From assembly GCA_026874595.1 (NCBI GenBank), contig CM049306.1:108585142-108649141 (forward strand): a stretch of 64,000 bases of DNA, written 5' to 3'. The notes beneath the pieces were generated by a model. That model saw only the letters and a program-made list of their open reading frames with translations, did no database searches and had not been told where the DNA came from. A program made the position numbers and the translations under genes. Numbering within the stretch: the first letter of the stretch is position 1; the number at the start of each line of letters is the position of its first letter. Shown here piece after piece: positions 23,173 through 32,489 of this stretch. The DNA is from Sipunculus nudus. Taxonomy: Eukaryota; Annelida; Sipuncula; Golfingiida; Sipunculidae.

Positions 23173-23510
23173 AATTAGGTTAATATTTACACAGCAAAAA
23201 ACAAATTAGTGGCTTAAAGCAGAGATATCTGGATATTTCTCGGTCTCTTGTGTAGAATTAAGAGATAAATTGAGATAAACAATTTTATCATGTGTGCTCG
23301 GCAAAACCTTGGATGATGTACTTTGAATAACATGTTTATTCTTATTGAACTATATAGGTAAATATTTAACCATGTGATTTTAAAGCTTAGGACATAATGG
23401 AACATCATCAGTTTATAATGAATAATATGTAGGCCTAATCAAAAAGGCTAACAAGCTTGTAGTATACTATATGTGCAAAATGATAAATAAATTGATATGA
23501 TTGTATTAAT
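23173..23510 (+). terminator. 3' UTR with polyadenylation signal
   Basis: AATAAA at 23486-23491 lies about 315 bp after the stop codon. It is followed by a T-rich segment (GTTTTCTTTTATTTTATT) that suits the downstream element. Cleavage near 23505-23510 is predicted. Earlier ATAAA-like runs exist, so the exact end is inferred. Confidence 0.55.
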
Positions 23511-23837
23511 GTTTTCTTTTATTTTATTGCTCGCACCTCTTTATTGAAAATTTAACGTAAATATTGTCTCTTTGGCCTTTACCGTTGATCGTTTTGTCAA
23601 GTCACCTGACACATTGTAAAAACGGAAATCCAGAAAACATTAAATCCTTAAATTATTTCATCTTACGGATATCTTTTTTCTAATTACATTAAAACAGTAA
23701 CCAACAGGCCATGAACCTTTCTTTTAAGACAATGGGGGATCTGTAGGATTCAAACAGAATTTAATTATTACGGAAAACTATAAAGAATACAAACAGTTGT
23801 TATCAATGCATTCACAGATTTACTGAAACATTACGGC

Positions 23838-24480
23838 AAGTTGCAAGGAGTACTGCTCCTAGCCCGATTTATTTGGACTCAATATTATAAGGCCTTGCTA
23901 TATATTGAGTCCGATAGCCATACATGCAGTAAGAGTTTCTACAATATAAGCCACGGAAGATGCAACGGATCCGTTGCATGATCCGTTGCATCTTCTTTGA
24001 CTTCCTGTTTACTGCCTATCAACAAAACACAGGATTACACCTTTTTAACATCAATAAATATGTTTCATAGTTTCGATAGCAACTAAAATAAAACTTGGAT
24101 CATCATATTTAAACAGATACTAACCTTTTTAACAGAGTCGTGTCTAGTCGAGTTTAGTAGGAACAGAGAACAACAGTCCAATAGGCGCACTTGATGACCT
24201 CATGCACTGATAGCCTCGCTGGCTCGAGTGATTGACAGCTAAAATTCTGTTTTATTTTGTTTCAACGGGCCCAGCTCTGAAGAGTGACGCGCTTGCACGG
24301 GGTAATAAACACCTGTTGACACTGGGTACAAGGGCATTGGGTGGTGTGTAGTCTGAGGCTTATATTGTAGAAACTCTCACTGTACAGCTATCGGACTCAA
24401 TATATGGCAGGGCCTAATATTATTGAGTTCGATAAAATAGGGCTATAGTGCCCCTAGAACAGTACTCCCAGTTGCAACTC
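23838..24480. mobile_element. Foldback element with long inverted arms
   Basis: Arms of roughly 130 bp run from about 23838 and, inverted, to about 24480. Left landmarks are AGTTGCAAGGAGTACTG, GGACTCAATATTATAAGGCC, TATTGAGTCCGATAGC and GAGTTTCTACAATATAAGCC. The right arm has GGCTTATATTGTAGAAACTC, GCTATCGGACTCAATATATG and CAGTACTCCCAGTTGCAACT. The centre holds a perfect 20-bp palindrome at 23960-23979. No coding capacity. A non-autonomous hairpin-forming DNA element is the simplest reading. Confidence 0.82.
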
Positions 24481-24489
24481 CTGACTTAC

Positions 24490-24934
24490 CTATAGACTGG
24501 TTCCAACTCTAGTATGCACGCTCATACCGGTTGTCATGGACGTTCAAGCGATCATGGTTGATAATCCGTGAAGATTTCTGATAAAATAATTTTCTTTAGT
24601 TATTTCTAGTTTTAAAATATTGAATTATGAGTTGTTGCACAAAAATTGAATGGGTTATGTATAGATAACACGATATAATGAATCTTTGACATTCCACTGT
24701 ACATAGCAGTGATTTATTATTAAAATCTATTAATCTAATCATTAATGTCACACTTAATGTACAGCCAAATTTTTGTAACTTCTCTGAGCAAACGAAATGC
24801 TTATTTTTATCATATATAATACATACTGGAGTTGGAACCAGTCTGCCGAGAGTACAAAAGATGGCGTTGTACGCCCGTCTCTATGATTGGCCTAGAGCAG
24901 CGGTGCCATAATAGAGCGGGGTACCAGTCTATAG
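24490..24934. mobile_element. TIR element with 12-bp perfect ends
   Basis: Ends CTATAGACTGGT (24490) and ACCAGTCTATAG (24923-24934) are perfect inverted repeats. A second inverted pair lies inside: GACTGGTTCCAACTCTAGTA at about 24495 against CATACTGGAGTTGGAACCAG at about 24826. The two pairs share ACTGGT/ACCAGT, which suggests one element inside a relative. The ACCAGTCTA-type end recurs near 58560-58605 and 62045, pointing to a dispersed family. Confidence 0.6.
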
Positions 24935-25193
24935 TGCCCCTTGTAGTCTATGTACATCCGGTTCCTACCTGTGAGCTGTCCTCAAACGTAGGTCCCTCCC
25001 AGCTACCAAAAATAAGTTTAGGTGACAAATGGGTTACGTTCTGCTGGAAGGTCGTGCTGACGTGAAAATGTGGATAATGTGGACGTCACTACTTATAACG
25101 TCATGAAATAACGTTCTTTGTACCTCCCAGAACTTGTCAAATCTTTTGATTTCATACGAACATTCATTTCAGAGTCGAAGAAAGGAGTATACT

Positions 25194-25497
25194 CAGGGGC
25201 GTCAATATAGGGGGGATGGGGTATAAATCCCCCCCCCCCCAACTATTCAGAGAAAAATATTTATAGATTTCAAATGAAATATTTAAATATATATAATTAT
25301 AGAATTTGGTTCCATTTATGATTTTACTAAGAAATATTTATATCTGTGTTTCACACAGACAATAAAAGATATATATATATATATTATATGTATTTTAAAA
25401 CATGTCTGTATTATCCCAATTTTGACTACCCTCCACGCCTGTCATTCCCCCCCCCCCCCCCCCCCCCCCCAGCATTGAAGATAAATTGACGCCACTG
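25194..25497. mobile_element. hAT-type MITE with 8-bp target duplication
   Basis: 304 bp. Termini are CAGGGGCGTCAATAT (25194) and AAATTGACGCCACTG (ending 25497), inverted with a few mismatches. They are flanked by a perfect 8-bp direct repeat AGTATACT (25186-25193 and 25498-25505). CAG-type ends with 8-bp duplications are diagnostic of the hAT superfamily. The interior has poly-C runs just inside both ends (25229 onward and 25447-25470) and no coding frame. A diverged relative lies at 38758-39130. Confidence 0.9.
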
Positions 25498-25505
25498 AGT
25501 ATACT

Positions 25506-26240
25506 CAAGGTGTTTTATTGAAGACAAGTCTTAATGCAAGATTCTGTAACGTTGGTATACAGGTCTAATTGTTCGATTCTTAACTTCTTTCTGCCGGCCC
25601 TGCTCTGGTCTGTACTGCGGCTAGGGAATGCTTGGCCTAGGTGCACTAGCCGGGTATGAAGACGGGTTTTTTTTCCATTTTTACCTCAGCTGACTATAAG
25701 TCATCTAAGCTATAGCGATTGCCCTTTGTCCTCCGTCCGTCATGCCGGACGTCCATCCGTTACCAGGAAACCTTTCGAAACCGTTGGACCTATGACGTAA
25801 TGATGTAATTGATGTAATAAAAAGAATGGGGATCTTATGCAAACATTTGTTCATTAATTTCCTGCCTCAGTAGAATCAGAAATAAAGTGATTGGCTCGCT
25901 CTGTCTGTTTTTAAATAATTATGAAGACAAATATCCTGCTCTAAGCACGGTTGCCTTAAACGTCATATCCTGTGTGTATATACAGAGGTGTTGATACTCT
26001 TACCATTAACCCTCCCCCCCCCCCCCCTTGCCATTGAGCCCTTGCACCTGAGGACTTGTCCATTAGTTTTATAGCAACTGTGTAAGGTTATTAAAAAATA
26101 AAAGCATAATGTAATAAAAAAATTAGGATCTACTTGAAACATATATTCTTGCCTCAGCAGAATTGGACATAAAGTGACCAGCTCTGTCTGTCCATCATTG
26201 TTTATCATTAAATATAAATAATTAATAATCATCTTTTTCC
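25506..26240. other. Dispersed repeat-like spacer
   Basis: No gene. At 25685-25790 there is a reverse copy of the CAGCTGACT..GTCATCT..AGCTATAG plus GGACGTCCG-type repeat that also appears near 31490-31565, 41270-41325 and 49650-49710. Two related stretches containing AGAAT..ACATAAAGTGA.. lie at 25860-25960 and 26150-26250, suggesting a local duplication of about 290 bp. A poly-C run lies at 26013-26026. Confidence 0.45.
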
Positions 26241-26254
26241 CTTCAAGCACTGTT

Positions 26255-26312
26255 GAATGACCCTCCTCTCTCTTTCTCTCTCGCTCTCTCTCTCTCTCAT
26301 TCTCTCTCTCTC
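26255..26312. repeat. (CT)n microsatellite
   Basis: About 58 bp of imperfect CT dinucleotide, interrupted by single T, G and A bases. Confidence 0.9.
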
Positions 26313-26813
26313 CGAAGATTAATTATTTATTAACATTAAAACATTTTTGTTGGTCAAATGTATATTTTCATATAACTCTTATGCACATAATGTTTTTACT
26401 TATTGCATTATTAAATGGTTTCAGGCCACAATTTTCATTTATTACACAGTATATAAAAATATACTTATCGGGTTGAGTTTATGCTCATTTGAAAATTGAT
26501 TTTTTTTATTTTCATTTACAGCATTTTATTTCAGTTAATAAATTAAATTTGTATTATTATTCTTCAACTAATTTCCAATTGCTTCCTTATTCTATAATCG
26601 ACATGTGTTCATACATTCCCATGTTTAATTTTTGCACATATTATTGTCACAAAACTAAAAATTGGTACTAGAAATATTAAATCATGAGAAACTCCTGCAT
26701 CTTTGATATATTCCATAAAATTGCTCATTATTAGTTCGGCGGTTATATATTTATATTTGAATATCACCAGTGAGCAGGGCAATTTCCTCTTAGCTTTTCA
26801 TCAAATGCTAATG

Positions 26814-26815
<2 letters not shown>

Positions 26816-26874
<59 letters not shown>
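26816..26874. repeat. (TA)n microsatellite
   Basis: About 58 bp of AT dinucleotide, 90 bp before the second satellite array. Confidence 0.95.
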
Positions 26875-26878
<4 letters not shown>

Positions 26879-26965
26879 TTATTGCAGTTTCTAAAATTTT
26901 CCACAATTCAGCTTAGCGACGTGGCCAATGGGTCCCTTGTTATTAACCTAGGACAAATAGCAAAA

Positions 26966-29730
26966 CATACTCACGTCAGTTATCTAACGACATGAAGCAC
27001 AACTCACGTCAGTGGTCTAAAACATGTAGGACTGCATACGTAAGTGGTCTTACGACATGTAACACATCTGACTTCTTCAATTGACATTTAACACAGCTAA
27101 CGCCATTGGTCTAACGACATGAAGCACAGCTGACTTCAGTGTTTAACGACATGGTTACACAGTGACGTCAGTTCTTTAACGACATGAAGCACAACTGACT
27201 TCTTTTTTAAAGTGACATTGAGCACAGCTTACGTCATTGGTCTAACGACATGTAACACAGCTGACGTAATTGGTCTAACGACATGGTACACATCTGACTT
27301 CTCTAACAACATGTTATACGGCTGACATCAGTGCTTTAATTACAGGACGCACAACTGACTTCAGTGGTATAACGACATGAAGCACAGCTGACGTCAGTGG
27401 TCATACGACATCCAGCATATCTTACGCCAATAGTTTAACGACATGAAGCACAACTGACTTCAGTGGTCAAACAACATGTAACATATTTGACATATCTTCT
27501 CAATTGACATGTAGCACAGCTGACGTCAATGGTCTAACGACATGAAGCAGAGCTGATTTGTGTGGTCTAAAGACATGAAGCAGCTGACGTCAATGGTTTA
27601 AAGACATGGAACAGAGCTTACTTCAGTGGTGTAACGACACGAAGCTCTTCTTACGTCAGTGGTCCAACTACATCCAGCATTTCTGACGTCACTGGTTTAA
27701 CGTCATCTAGCACAGCTGACGTTATTGGTCTAACAACATGTTGTAATAGCTGACGTAAGTGGTCTAACGACATTTAACACCCCTGACGTCAGCTAGCTAT
27801 TTGCATGCTTTAACGACATGCAGCACATCTCACTACAGTGGTCTAGCGACATGTAACACATCTGACTTCTCTTTTCAATTGACATGTAGCACAGCTGACT
27901 TCAGTGGTCTAAATACCATAAGCACATCTAACCTGTGTGGTCTATGACATGGAGCAGAGCTAATCTGAGTGGTCTAACGACATGAAGCACAGCTTACGTC
28001 AGGGTTCTAAAGACACGTAACACAGCTGACGTCAGGGGTCTAAGGACATGGAGTACAACTGACCTAAAATGGCTTACAAGCTCGCAACATGTTATACAGC
28101 TGACGTCAGATGTCTAAAGACATGAAACAATGCTGACGTCAGTGGTCCAACGACATCCAACATATCTGACGTCACTGAATTAACGTCATCTTGTACAGCT
28201 GACGTCATTGGTCTAACGACATGTAACACAGCTGAAGTCAGTAAGGTATATATGCATGCTTTAACAACATGCAGCACATCTGACCACAGTGGTCTAACGA
28301 CATGAGCTGATCTGAGTGGTCTAACGGCATGAAGCACAGCTTACGTCAGGGGTCTAACGACATGAAGCACAGCTGACGTCGAGGGTCTAAGGACATGGAG
28401 TACAGCTGACCTAAGTTGGCAAACAACCTGTAGAAGAGCTGACGTCAGTGATCTGAGGAGAAGAAGTTCAGCTGACGTCAGTGCTTTAACGAAATGAAGC
28501 ACATCTGACATCAGTGGTTTAACGACACGAAGTCAGCTCAGGTTAACGACACGAAGCTCAGCTGACGTCAGTGGTCCAACGACATCCGGCATATCTGACG
28601 TCACTTGTTTAACGTCATCTAGCACAGCTGACGGCATTGGTCTAACACAATGTTATACAGATGACATTTTTGGTCAAACGAAATGAAGCACAGCCGACCT
28701 AAGTGCCTTACGACATGTAGCAAAGCTGTAGTCAGTGATCTAAGGACATGAAGTGCAGCTGACATCAGTGCTTTAACGAAATGAAGCACATCTGACGTCA
28801 GTGTGTCTAACGACTTGTAACACATCTGACTTCTCTTTAAATTGACTTGTAGCACAGCTGACATAAGTGGTCTAGCGACATGAAGCACAGCTAACGTGAG
28901 TGATCTAACAATACATTGCTCAACTAGTGCCAGAGGTCTCACGACATATAGCACGGCTGACGTCAATGGTCTAAAATCATGGAATACAGCTGACGTCATT
29001 GGTCTAACGACATGAATCACAGCTGACCTCAGTGGTCTTACGACATGAAGCACAGCTTATGCCAGTGGTCTTATGACATGAAGCAAAGCTTACGTCAGTG
29101 GTCTACCGACATGGAAAAAAGCTGACCTAAGTGGTCTAATGACATGTAGCAGAGCTGAAGTAAGTGATCTAAGGACATGAAGTACAACTGACGTCAGTGC
29201 ATTAACGAAATAAAGCACATCTGACGTCAGGGGTCTAATGTCATAAAGCACAGCTGACGGCAGTGGTTTAACATGAAACAGAGCTGACGTCCATGTGTCC
29301 AATGACATCAAGTATATCTGACGTCACTGGTTTAACGTCATAAAGCACAGCTGACTTCATTGGTTTAACAAAATGTTTTACAGCTGACGTCAGTGCATTA
29401 ACGACATGAAGCACATCTTACGTCTGGGGTCTAACGACATGTAATACAGCTGACGTTAGTGGTCTGAGGACATGGAGTACAGCTGACCTAAGTTGGTTAA
29501 CAACCTGTAGAAGAGATGAAGTCAGTGGTCTCAGTACTTGAACTACAGCTGACGTCAGTGATCTAAGGACATACAGCACAGCTGACGTCAGTGGTTAAAC
29601 GACATGGAACAGAGCTCACGTCAGTGCTCTAACGACACGAAGCTCAGCTTACGTCAGTGGTTACACGACATGTAACACAGCTGACGTCAGGAGTCTAACG
29701 ACACGTAACGCAGCTGACCTCATTTGTCAC
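26966..29730. repeat. Diverged 33-bp satellite with E-box/CRE units
   Basis: About 84 monomers of 33 bp, approximate consensus ACATGAAGCACAGCTGACG then TCAGTGGTCTAACG. This is the same family as the array at 2248-4275 (shared ATGAAGCACAGCT, GGTCTAAC) but older, more varied and without the strict 99-bp order. Many units carry CAGCTGACGTCA, which joins an E-box (CAGCTG) to a full cyclic-AMP response palindrome (TGACGTCA). Open frames on the minus strand (28092, 28619, 29090) come from the multiple-of-three period and are not genes. Confidence 0.92.
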
Positions 29731-29950
29731 ATATCTTGGATCATTCGTGCATAAATGACTGTACATCTGTGAATTTTCCTTGAAGACGCACCGGAATCCG
29801 GGAAAGATGTTGAATCCACATCAAATCAGGTTTTTTCTTGGTCCATTCCCGATATTCTCTAAAAATTTCATGAGTTTCCTTCTTGACTGTTGTGAACAAA
29901 CACGCACATTAACACATCCACACACACAAACGGGAATGAACGTATACACT

Positions 29951-30138
29951 CCTGGCGGACAGTCGAGTGGTAAAACGCTCGGCTCGCCCCGCTGGCCACG
30001 GGGATCGATCCCCTGCCTGGCTATGAGAATGGACTGAGAGAGGGTGATTTTTCTCAGGGTCCTCCGGGTTCCTCATCCTCCGAAGACCAAACGCGGAAGA
30101 GTGCCTGGTATTAGGTATTATAACTAGTTATACAATCC
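29951..30138 (+). mobile_element. tRNA-derived SINE (copy 2)
   Basis: Best-preserved copy. It begins GGCGGACAGTCGAGTGGTAA with an A-box-like segment, then GCTGGCCACGGGGATCGATC with the pol III B-box region (GGGATCGATCCCC). The body has GGCTATGAGAATGGACTGAG and GGGTTCCTCATCCTCCGAAG, and the tail is TATTATAACTAGTTATAC. Orientation is + strand. Relatives lie on the minus strand at 11338 and 43490, with a fragment at 46672. Confidence 0.8.
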
Positions 30139-30960
30139 ATGAACTAGGGACAAATGGGTCCCGACGCTCAACTGAATATGTTAATAAGGAGAGGTCTAGG
30201 AGTTATTTTTTAAAAAAAATGGGTCCTGTGATCAGTTCAGGGCCAGCCTGTCAACCCAAACTGGAGTTTTCATACATAAACAATTTTTCAATGGATGGGC
30301 CCTGTGACCTTGACCGTTGACCTAGTGATTCTTAAATCAATACGAACCGTCCCCTATTTGCAGGTGCGCCACGAAGACGGATGGTTGGGGATGAAAAGTT
30401 TAGCTGAAAATGCATCCACAATCTTTTAAAAGAAGTGGGTCCTGTGACCTTAACTTTTGACCTCATGACCCCAAAATCAACGGGGTTCTTACATTATTGG
30501 TAGGTCATATGTAAGTCAAGTTTGAAACCAAAATGTTAATCCAAACTGGAGTTATCATCTGAAAACTAGTATGTGGACAGATGGCCCCTGTGACCTTGAC
30601 TTTTTACCTTGTGACCCTAAAATCAATCAGCTTCTTTTCCTTTTTGCAGGTAATCTATATCTTCAAGATGAAAGATTTGGCATGGAAAGTTTGGCTTTAA
30701 ATGCATCCACAATCTTTTAAATATGTGGGTCCTCACCGTCCTGTGACCTTGACCTTTGACCTCAGGCCCAATATCAATAGCGTTCTTGCGTTAGAGGTGA
30801 GCCTAATATCAGTGAAGTTTGAAATCCATATGTCAATCCAAATTTGAGTTATCATCAGGAAACAAATTTCATGGAAATACAGAAAGACGAGCAGACGGAC
30901 GGACAGGGCGATTAATATAAGGCATCCGCTTTTTCAAGCGGGTCTCTAATAAACAACGCA
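30139..30960. repeat. TGACCTTGACC-type tandem repeat
   Basis: Four diverged direct copies, 130-160 bp apart, of a unit centred on GTCCTGTGACCTTGACCTTT. Cores lie near 30305, 30434, 30591 and 30742. Each is followed by CAAAATCAAT..TTCTT and a TCCAAACTGGAGTTATCATC-like segment. The block ends in GACGGACGGACAGGG near 30895-30910. I recall this type as common in mollusc genomes. The last unit holds a perfect DR1 nuclear-receptor motif (TGACCTTTGACCT, 30750-30762). Confidence 0.7.
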
Positions 30961-30963
30961 GAG

Positions 30964-31290
30964 AATCAGGACACAGTTGAAACCACAGTTGCAAATCTGA
31001 TAGCATCAATACAATTGGTAATCTCAAAATAAAGGAAAAATACATCAAAATAGAAAAAAATACAGGTGGCGCCACCAGTCTTCAGGAAATGAAGAAACCA
31101 ATCATAATTAATAATCACACTGGGTTACAGGACACTGAATGAAACCACAGCTGAGAAACTGACATAATTGCTGCCATTAAATGATCTCAAAAACAGAAAG
31201 AAAAACGTAAAAATTAGAAAAAATACAGGTGGCGATACAAGTTTTCGGGAACTGACGAAACTAGTCATAGTCAATTTTCTAGGCGAAAAT
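30964..31290. repeat. Two-copy direct repeat, ~163-bp period
   Basis: Two adjacent diverged copies share CAGGACACnGTTGAAACCAC-like starts, AATnATCTCAAAA and AAAAAATACAGGTGGCG (TACAGG at 31061 and 31224, 163 bp apart), and a closing GAAACnA.TCATA segment. No coding frame is conserved between them. Confidence 0.65.
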
Positions 31291-31439
31291 CATGGCAATC
31301 AATGCATTAATTATCAAAATACTGGAGGTTTCGTATCAAATAATACGGGGGTACTTACAAGCGCCATAGCTCAAAGGATAAAGGTCACACTGACCTAATT
31401 TTAGGTTTCCAAGGAGATTTTTTATTGACCTCCACAGGT

Positions 31440-31570
31440 TTACACTTAGAAGATTCTAGGTCCAACGGTAACGATTTGTGCCCTGCTAACGGACGACCCG
31501 ACGGACGGACGACGGACAGAGGGCCATTCCTATATCTCAGTTGACTTTTGGTCAGCTGAGTTAATAAAAT
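31440..31570 (+). repeat. Dispersed CTCAGTTGACTTTTGGTCAGCTGAG repeat
   Basis: This block contains GACGGACGGACGACGGACAG and then an imperfect palindrome at 31536-31561, whose arms are CTCAGTTGAC and GGTCAGCTGAG. Related + copies are at about 41270-41325 and 49650-49710, and a reverse copy is at 25685-25790. It is probably the 3' end of a dispersed element. Confidence 0.6.
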
Positions 31571-31579
31571 ATAAAGGTA

Positions 31580-32485
31580 TTTTAACCTTTATTAATCTTA
31601 TTTACCCTAATGGCGGATGGAATAAAATAACTGTGGCAAAACGTTCGTTTTCTATGTAAACAAAGCAAAGAAGGTATAATTTTTTAACCTATGATATACT
31701 GAATCTCTTTTTAACATCCGCTTTAGATATTCACTCGGGATTCATTTAAATATTACATACAGTATAAACAGAAGTGTTTATCAGAGCGAAGCACAGCCCA
31801 GAATTTATAGCACACTTTTTCAATTTAACAGAGTATAATTTTGTATAAAAATGCAGAATAACAACACTTTTATCATGTCTCTTCAAGGAAAGGAATGATT
31901 GAGGAAACATGAACATACGTGTATTTTATTTTGGCAAATTTGTATAATCTTTTCGTTTTAGACTCGCATATCCGTATTTAACTCATTTCTGCCGAGAAAT
32001 TAAAACTCGATGGCATTTCAACGAAGGGGCAAGTGATTAATCGGGTTTGTGCGTATTGATGTATGTGTGTGTGGCCGTGCTATATCTGAAAAGTTTTTCA
32101 CAGAATTTCAACAATTTTTTGCCGAAGCTTTTGCCATTAAAGACAAATATATATATATATAATAAGGGGACGTATCGGTCAACTTACATGCAAATCTTTA
32201 TCTGGATCAGCCAAAATCGCTCCCTTTTGTATGACCTCTACTTTTTATAGCCTTATAATATCTAAAAAAATATACAGATCCGACCTCACATTTAAAACTA
32301 CATAAACATTTACAGAAAATGTGTATTGTCTCACACTCTTTACCATATTTTGGATGAATACTAGAACACCAAAACTATCCCGGTACTCGGATTTGATATT
32401 GCATTGCACATGTTTTATACGGTGTTATTGTTCTGTTTGTGAGTAAACACAGTCAGCGTTTGTTAAATAGACGACAGCTCCCAAA
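31580..32485. other. AT-rich spacer before purine satellite
   Basis: No gene recognised. Only short AT-rich runs are seen, such as 32148-32162. Confidence 0.5.
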
Positions 32486-32489
32486 CAAT

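Noticed and set aside
29951-30010. Possible tRNA gene
   Set aside because: A and B box-like words are present but the sequence cannot be folded into a proper acceptor and anticodon stem, and it continues into a SINE body shared with other copies.
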